Of a stretch of 64,000 nt of DNA, positions 59,301-64,000 are shown one piece after another. The notes beneath the pieces are model-generated. The model had not been told where the DNA came from, did not search any database, and saw nothing but the letters and a program-made list of their open reading frames with translations. A program made the position numbers and the translations under genes. The DNA is from Anas platyrhynchos. Its lineage: Eukaryota > Chordata > Aves > Anseriformes > Anatidae. The stretch spans positions 8,368,501 to 8,432,500 of the forward strand of contig NC_092606.1 in the NCBI RefSeq assembly GCF_047663525.1, read 5' to 3'. Every line of letters begins with the position of its first letter. The first letter of the stretch is position 1.

Positions 59301-62300
59301 TGTCTAAAAACCTCCAATTGCTTTTCTGTTTTTGTGTGCTGTCCTGATGCTGGCCAGTTTTGTGGAGACTTTGTGTATCCAGACATATTACTTCTGGTGA
59401 AAGGTATTTTCTTGAGGCCTTCCTGTACTTAGCTGAGAGCTGTTCTCCAGTTTGAATCTGAGCCTAGGTGACTCAGATTTGGCTGTCCCCTTTTCTGATG
59501 GAAGGATGGGGAACAGAATGTTTTGGTCATTTGAAGCAGGCTTTCATATTGTGCATTCCTGGGATGTTTTTCTTGGTTGTGGGAACAGACAGAGCCATTC
59601 ATCCTGGTATGAAAAGATTGCAGGAAGAATCTAGCACAGATCTAGAAGATCTTTGTAGTCCGCCTCATCTTTGAAGAAGATGAAGAAAAACAGCGTAAGC
59701 TGGCCCTGGAGTCTCCACAGGAACAGTTGGCTTTTTTTAACCTTGTGTCAGGAGAAAGTCCCATTTCCATGAAGTTATATTGGAATAGTAAACTTGCGGC
59801 TTCTGTTGGTAATGTAAGGAATAGGGAAGCAACAAAGCCATCTTTTCTTATGTCACATGCGGCAGTGCATTTGTGTGTGCTCAGCATCTGCTGCTGGAGG
59901 CAGATCTTTCAGGATACCGTTAACAGAGCCTGGTGGGATGCTGTGGATGTAATCCAGGAGCTCAGAGCAAGTTGTAGTCTCTAATGGAGCAGGACAGTGC
60001 CCTGTGGAGGTACTGGCCTACGTCCCAGGCCTAGGATATTTCTGCAGCCCGAAAGCTGCACTGTGTGCTTGGGAGTTAATGTGGGACTTGGCTGGCTGGG
60101 GGCAGTGCTGCCCTGGCTGGTGAAGATGAGCTAACAGTGTAATTTGGAAGAGCCCCATGCCCGGATTTCATGGCTTCCTGAAAATCTGCTCATATATTCA
60201 TGTGTAGAAGTGTGTGTAGAGAGAACTAGGGCCGGAGAGGGAATATCTGTGCATAGCAGTGTGTGTAGACTGGAAAATGTCCATCCTCATTTCTCTGTGT
60301 GATAGTGTGAGCATGCAGGTGTACCTCATAACCTACATACCCTGTTTCCTGGCTACAGCTACTGCAGATTGGAAGGCAACTTTTAGACGTTTGATTTAAC
60401 CACATTTAACCCACATCAGACTCCTACGAACCAACACTCTGTCCGAATCGACAGGCATTGAGCATAACCAGGCCCAGGGTACTTGGGTGCGATGCAGGCT
60501 GGTGCTTCAGATGCTCCTTGAATTTGGTGTGTGGCACGGAGCCCTTAGTGAGTCCAGACGTGCCCTATCGTGGTGACTGTATGGTGGAATAATAGAAGCT
60601 CTCTGCTCGGAGGGTAGTGTAATTAGCAGCCTGCGGAGTTCATTTGTTTTTCAGCATCAGTCTGTTGAAAGCAAATGTGTTTGCTTAAACGTTTCTGGCA
60701 GAATTTTTCATGCCGTGGGAATGCACTTCCTCTTATTTCTCTCCCCCTTGCATAAAAATAAAATCCAGTCATCCTGAGAAGGAGCAGAACAATATCCGGT
60801 GACTTGTGTGGCCAGCTGGGATAATCAGGGACGTCAGGGATGATGACGGATGGAGGGAGAATGAACTGAATCAAGTTCCCATCTCTTCATAGAAAAGGAG
60901 TGGAATAGAGGAACAGCTAAATTCACTGTCTTCCTAAAGTTTGTGCACTGCAAAACTAATGTATTAAGGCTCTTCATCTAAAAGGCTGCAAAAACTGTAA
61001 GATTTTTTTTTATTCCTGTTTCACTTCCCTGATTAAATTTCTTCCCTACAGCTGTTCTATCCTCCCCCCCCATTTATATCCCTGGCTGTGGATTCAACTA
61101 GCCCCTACTTTTATATGGGACATGCGGCATCCCTAGCCTTCTTACTCCAAACACGGCATCAAACCCCATAACTGGAAGGTTATGAGGCGATGAGATGTGT
61201 AAAGCAGGGGTGAGGCTGAATTGTGAAGAGCAATACCTTCAGTCAGAGGTGGTGGAGGTGGGCGAGATCTCTTGGTAGAGTACATCACCCTTTGTAACGA
61301 TCAGAGCTTCTCACCCCCAGGTTCTGTTACATATTTATCTCCTTATTTCATACTAAATTGAGCTGGGGACTGCAGGCAGCCTCGTGTGCAGCTCTGTGGC
61401 AGTGCCTGGGCCTGGCTGGCTCAGTGGCATCTTCCTTAACACAAGCTGCTTGCTCTTGGCCGTTGTTTCTGATCTGTTTGGATCCTCTCAGCACCCAAGT
61501 GGCCCTGACTCCTGTGTAAGCTGGATATTCCCAAGTTGGTGCGGTCTGGAGGTGTCTGAAGCCGCCCCAGGTTTTGAACACCCATTGTGGAGGGGGCGTG
61601 AGGAAGAGCTGGGGCCTGATCCCTTGGGTTTTCGCACAGGGTCCCTCCCTGGTCTCTCTGCTCCTGATTCTTCCCTTCCTTGTCTCTTCAAGCTGCTGCT
61701 ACATGACTGTTATTGCAGAAACACTCTGGTGTCTCGGTTTTGTGAGCACTCAGGAATAGTTTTGGAATTCTCCTTGTGGTTTCTCCTCCCCTGTGTCTGC
61801 CTGCAGCTTTCCCTAGAGCCCTGCCAGCCCCCTCGCTCGGACCCGGCCTGCCCTGAAGTCCTTACTCATGCCTTAATCACTTCCCGGCCCTGCTATTGCA
61901 AACCCCCCTCGCAGCATCTGCAAGTCCTTGCTACGTCAGCAATGTCTCAGAAGCTGCATGCATGGCTCTGCCTCCTTCCTTGGCCTAGGCAGCAGGCCAG
62001 GGTGTCCCCTGCCTTCGGGCTGCTCCCTGTGCTCTCTCCTTGCAATTCCCTCTGCTTTTGCTGCTGCCCCAGCTCCCTTTTCTGTGCCGCCTTCTTCTAT
62101 CCATGTCCCAGCCTGCTTAGTCAGGGAACCTGAGCTTCCTTTTTGCTGACAGTTTCAATTTTGTGATTATTTTACTTTACCCTTTTTAGGAATGTTTTTT
62201 TTTTCCATTTTTCAGTAGCCTAGTAATTTCCTTTATTTTTATTATTTTTTTCCTTTTTTTTTCATCACCCAACTTTTTGCTGGAGGAATTGTGTGCTTGT

Positions 62301-62926
62301 TAATGCTATGTGCATTTTGAGGTCTTATTCCATTTGCTTACTGGGAAGGGAATGGCAGAGGGAAATGCTTGTTTTCTAAATCCTTACTTTCTGTAACACG
62401 GTTTTAGGTTTATCCTTAAAGGAGCTGACAGCCCAGTCATGAACACTGGCCTCTTCCCTCTTCCTCCTATCAGTTTGGGAAGGCTGCCCTGAAGTTCTGT
62501 GAAAATGGGGACCATGCAACAAAGGCCTAGTGTCAGGGAGTTGTAAGGTGCCTTTGGAGGCTCTTATGCTGCTTTCACAGAGCAGCAGAACTAGGTCTTG
62601 GCTAATGGATGAGACTCTGAAATCTAAACCAAGTCAACAATTTTAGTCACTTGAATCTGAAGCAGAATTTAAATACTTGTGTAGTGGTTCTGTGAGGTTT
62701 CTGCTTTGATCTGTGTCTCCAGGGTTAAAGTGGGACAGCAAGGTTAAGGAAAAGAACGCAATGTTAAAGTGGGAGACAAAAGAAGTTATCACCCTTTGGA
62801 TTAAAAAAAAAGTCAGCCTACTTGCCTGATTCTCACAGGGATGTGACCAGAGCTGCGCAGTTCTCTGGAAGCCTGTTTGATACCCTCCCACACATTCTCT
62901 GATCTCTTTATTCTCTTTTCCCACAG
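47398..62926 (+). other. CLIP2: Predicted CLIP2 intron 1
   Basis: A 15.5-kb interval with no exon that I recognise. It starts with G-rich DNA (G15 at 47412-47426), has a CTTC-rich patch near 48986-49008, an A-rich tract at 55591-55624 and a T-rich stretch near 62216-62262. The + strand frame open over 61384-62133 looks like chance. Confidence 0.55.
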
Positions 62927-63147
62927 GTCTGTGACGATGGAAGAGAAGGTCCATCATCGAGAAGCCTGAACGGTGATATCAGGACAGCATTTGAAACCCT
63001 GGAGATACTAGTCTGACATACAAGAGGCAGCAAATATGTTGAAGCCAAGTGGACTTAAAATCCCCGGCAGGGCAGGGAAGCACTCCAGCCCCGTGGGACG
63101 AGCGTCGGGGACGACTGCAGCTGCTGTCACCACTGGTTCAAAAGAAG
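62927..63147 (+). CDS. CLIP2: CLIP2 (CLIP-115) exon 2 with the start codon; partial gene
   Basis: CLIP2 is a CAP-Gly microtubule plus-end linker, best known in neurons. The acceptor TTTTCCCACAG ends at 62926. The exon carries 109 nt of 5' UTR and the start ATG at 63036-63038. Residues 1-37 read MLKPSGLKIPGRAGKHSSPV... and GSKE; the human protein starts MQKPSGLKPPGRGGKHSSPM, so identity is clear. The donor is G|GTAAGG after 63147 (phase 1). The CAP-Gly domains and coiled coil lie beyond the window. The basic, Ser-rich N terminus is typical for CLIPs. Confidence 0.93.
62937..62969 (+). promoter_or_regulatory. Upstream ORF in the CLIP2 leader
   Basis: An ATG at 62937 opens ten codons (MEEKVHHREA) ending in TGA at 62967-62969, 66 nt before the CLIP2 ATG. 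Its context (GACGATGG) is favourable (G at +4), so it could lower translation of CLIP2. Confidence 0.5.
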
Positions 63148-64000
63148 GTAAGGACTTGATCCAGCTGGGCATGAGCTGACCCAGGTTATGACCAGCTTTA
63201 AAGGCAAAGGCCCAGTGGTGCCAGTGTTCAATAGGATGTGAAATTCCTTGTTTTGTAAGATTTTGAGCATGGATCAAATCAATGGCCTGTCTCTCCCACT
63301 TAATATGCAAAATGGGCAAGTTGTAGAGTGGGTGAGATGGATGGATCCTTTGGTGTTCAGAGCGGACAGGTACTGCCTCCTGTCTTGCTTGTTTGTGTAT
63401 GTGTGATTGCTCTGTGATTGGACCTGTCCAGAAGCACGAGATTCCTAAGATGCATAGCCCCCAGCCCAAGTTTGGGCAGATTTAGCTGACAGTGGTTTTT
63501 AGCCACTCACAAGATGTTGTGCTGTGGCGTGCTCTCCATACAACTGCAGGATATTCAGAGAGGGCACTGTGTATGCGTGCCTTTACATCCATTAACGAGG
63601 AGCTGGTAATAATTAAACAAACAGGAACCTCACTCTTGACCTTCTTAGACACTGTCCTGTAATGATAGCTTCTGGCCTGTGACAATGCATGAATGAGAAC
63701 CAGACAATTAAGGTAACTTGTTCTGTGCTAATTATCTCTAATTAGTGCCTTTGTTTCAACAGAATTGTTTGAAGCACCAGGGTGTGGATAATGATTTACC
63801 TAGATATGCATACACGTGCTTCACTATCCACTGATCTATATCCAGTGTATGCATAAGCTATACAGACTGCAATTATGCAGCACAGCTAACTTCAAAAGAG
63901 TTTGTAGTACATCTTATGTAGCACTTTTTCTGGCTTCTTTGACTGCTGGGTTGTTTTTTTATTAGGTACATTTTAGAAAACATTCAAGGTGCAAGTTTTG
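63148..64000 (+). other. CLIP2: Start of CLIP2 intron 2
   Basis: Follows the donor GTAAGG. No exon or repeat recognised up to the window edge. Confidence 0.7.

Noticed and set aside
61384..62133. A 249-codon + strand open frame in CLIP2 intron 1
   Set aside because: Cys-, Leu-, Ser- and Pro-rich composition with no domain; C-rich intronic DNA is poor in stop codons. No splice or promoter context.
1..64000. CRISPR arrays, tRNA or rRNA genes, bacterial operons
   Set aside because: No repeat-spacer arrangement, tRNA B-box with clover-leaf arms or rRNA-like segment was seen; the window is vertebrate nuclear DNA.

Overview
The window looks like a bird genome. It has intron-containing genes with GT-AG splice sites, three CR1 retrotransposon tails of avian type, short introns and CpG-island promoters. 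The CR1 copy at 25391-25812 resembles copies I associate with ducks and geese, so Anseriformes is a weak guess at the order. The gene order LAT2 (+), RFC2 (-), CLIP2 (+) matches the block seen in human 7q11.23 (Williams-Beuren region), where EIF4H lies just upstream of LAT2.

Layout: positions 1-300 probably hold the 3' UTR end of an upstream + strand gene (EIF4H by synteny). LAT2 (NTAL/LAB, a membrane adaptor of immune-receptor signalling) occupies 6336-13653 in twelve coding exons, 212 residues. About 3.6 kb without a recognisable gene separates it from RFC2, which converges tail to tail. RFC2 (clamp-loader ATPase subunit) runs on the - strand from 24782 to 18060 in eleven exons, 352 residues, with an intact Walker A and Walker B. 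Its CpG-island promoter is near 24.8 kb. About 12 kb of gene-poor DNA follows, with CR1 tails and a relic of a pogo/Tigger-like transposase.

The least expected content lies between RFC2 and CLIP2. Three - strand open segments (45764-45900, 39804-40183, 37100-37473) have good splice signals and mutually compatible phases, and join into a 296-residue reading frame. It ends in a stop codon followed by AATAAA. About 95 bp upstream of its ATG sits an RFX X-box-like element, with a CRE-like element between the two. I know of no gene at this place in mammals. I read it as an undescribed, probably ciliary or sperm-axonemal protein gene; the function is inference.

From about 46.9 kb a CpG island marks the CLIP2 promoter. 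CLIP2 has a predicted noncoding first exon ending at 47397, a 15.5-kb first intron, and the start codon at 63036 in exon 2. Only the first 37 codons of CLIP2 are in the window. LAT2 acts in immune signalling, RFC2 in DNA replication and CLIP2 in microtubule-end dynamics, so they are neighbours by conserved synteny and not by shared pathway. All exon boundaries were read by eye from splice consensus, phase and family resemblance; no alignment was run.
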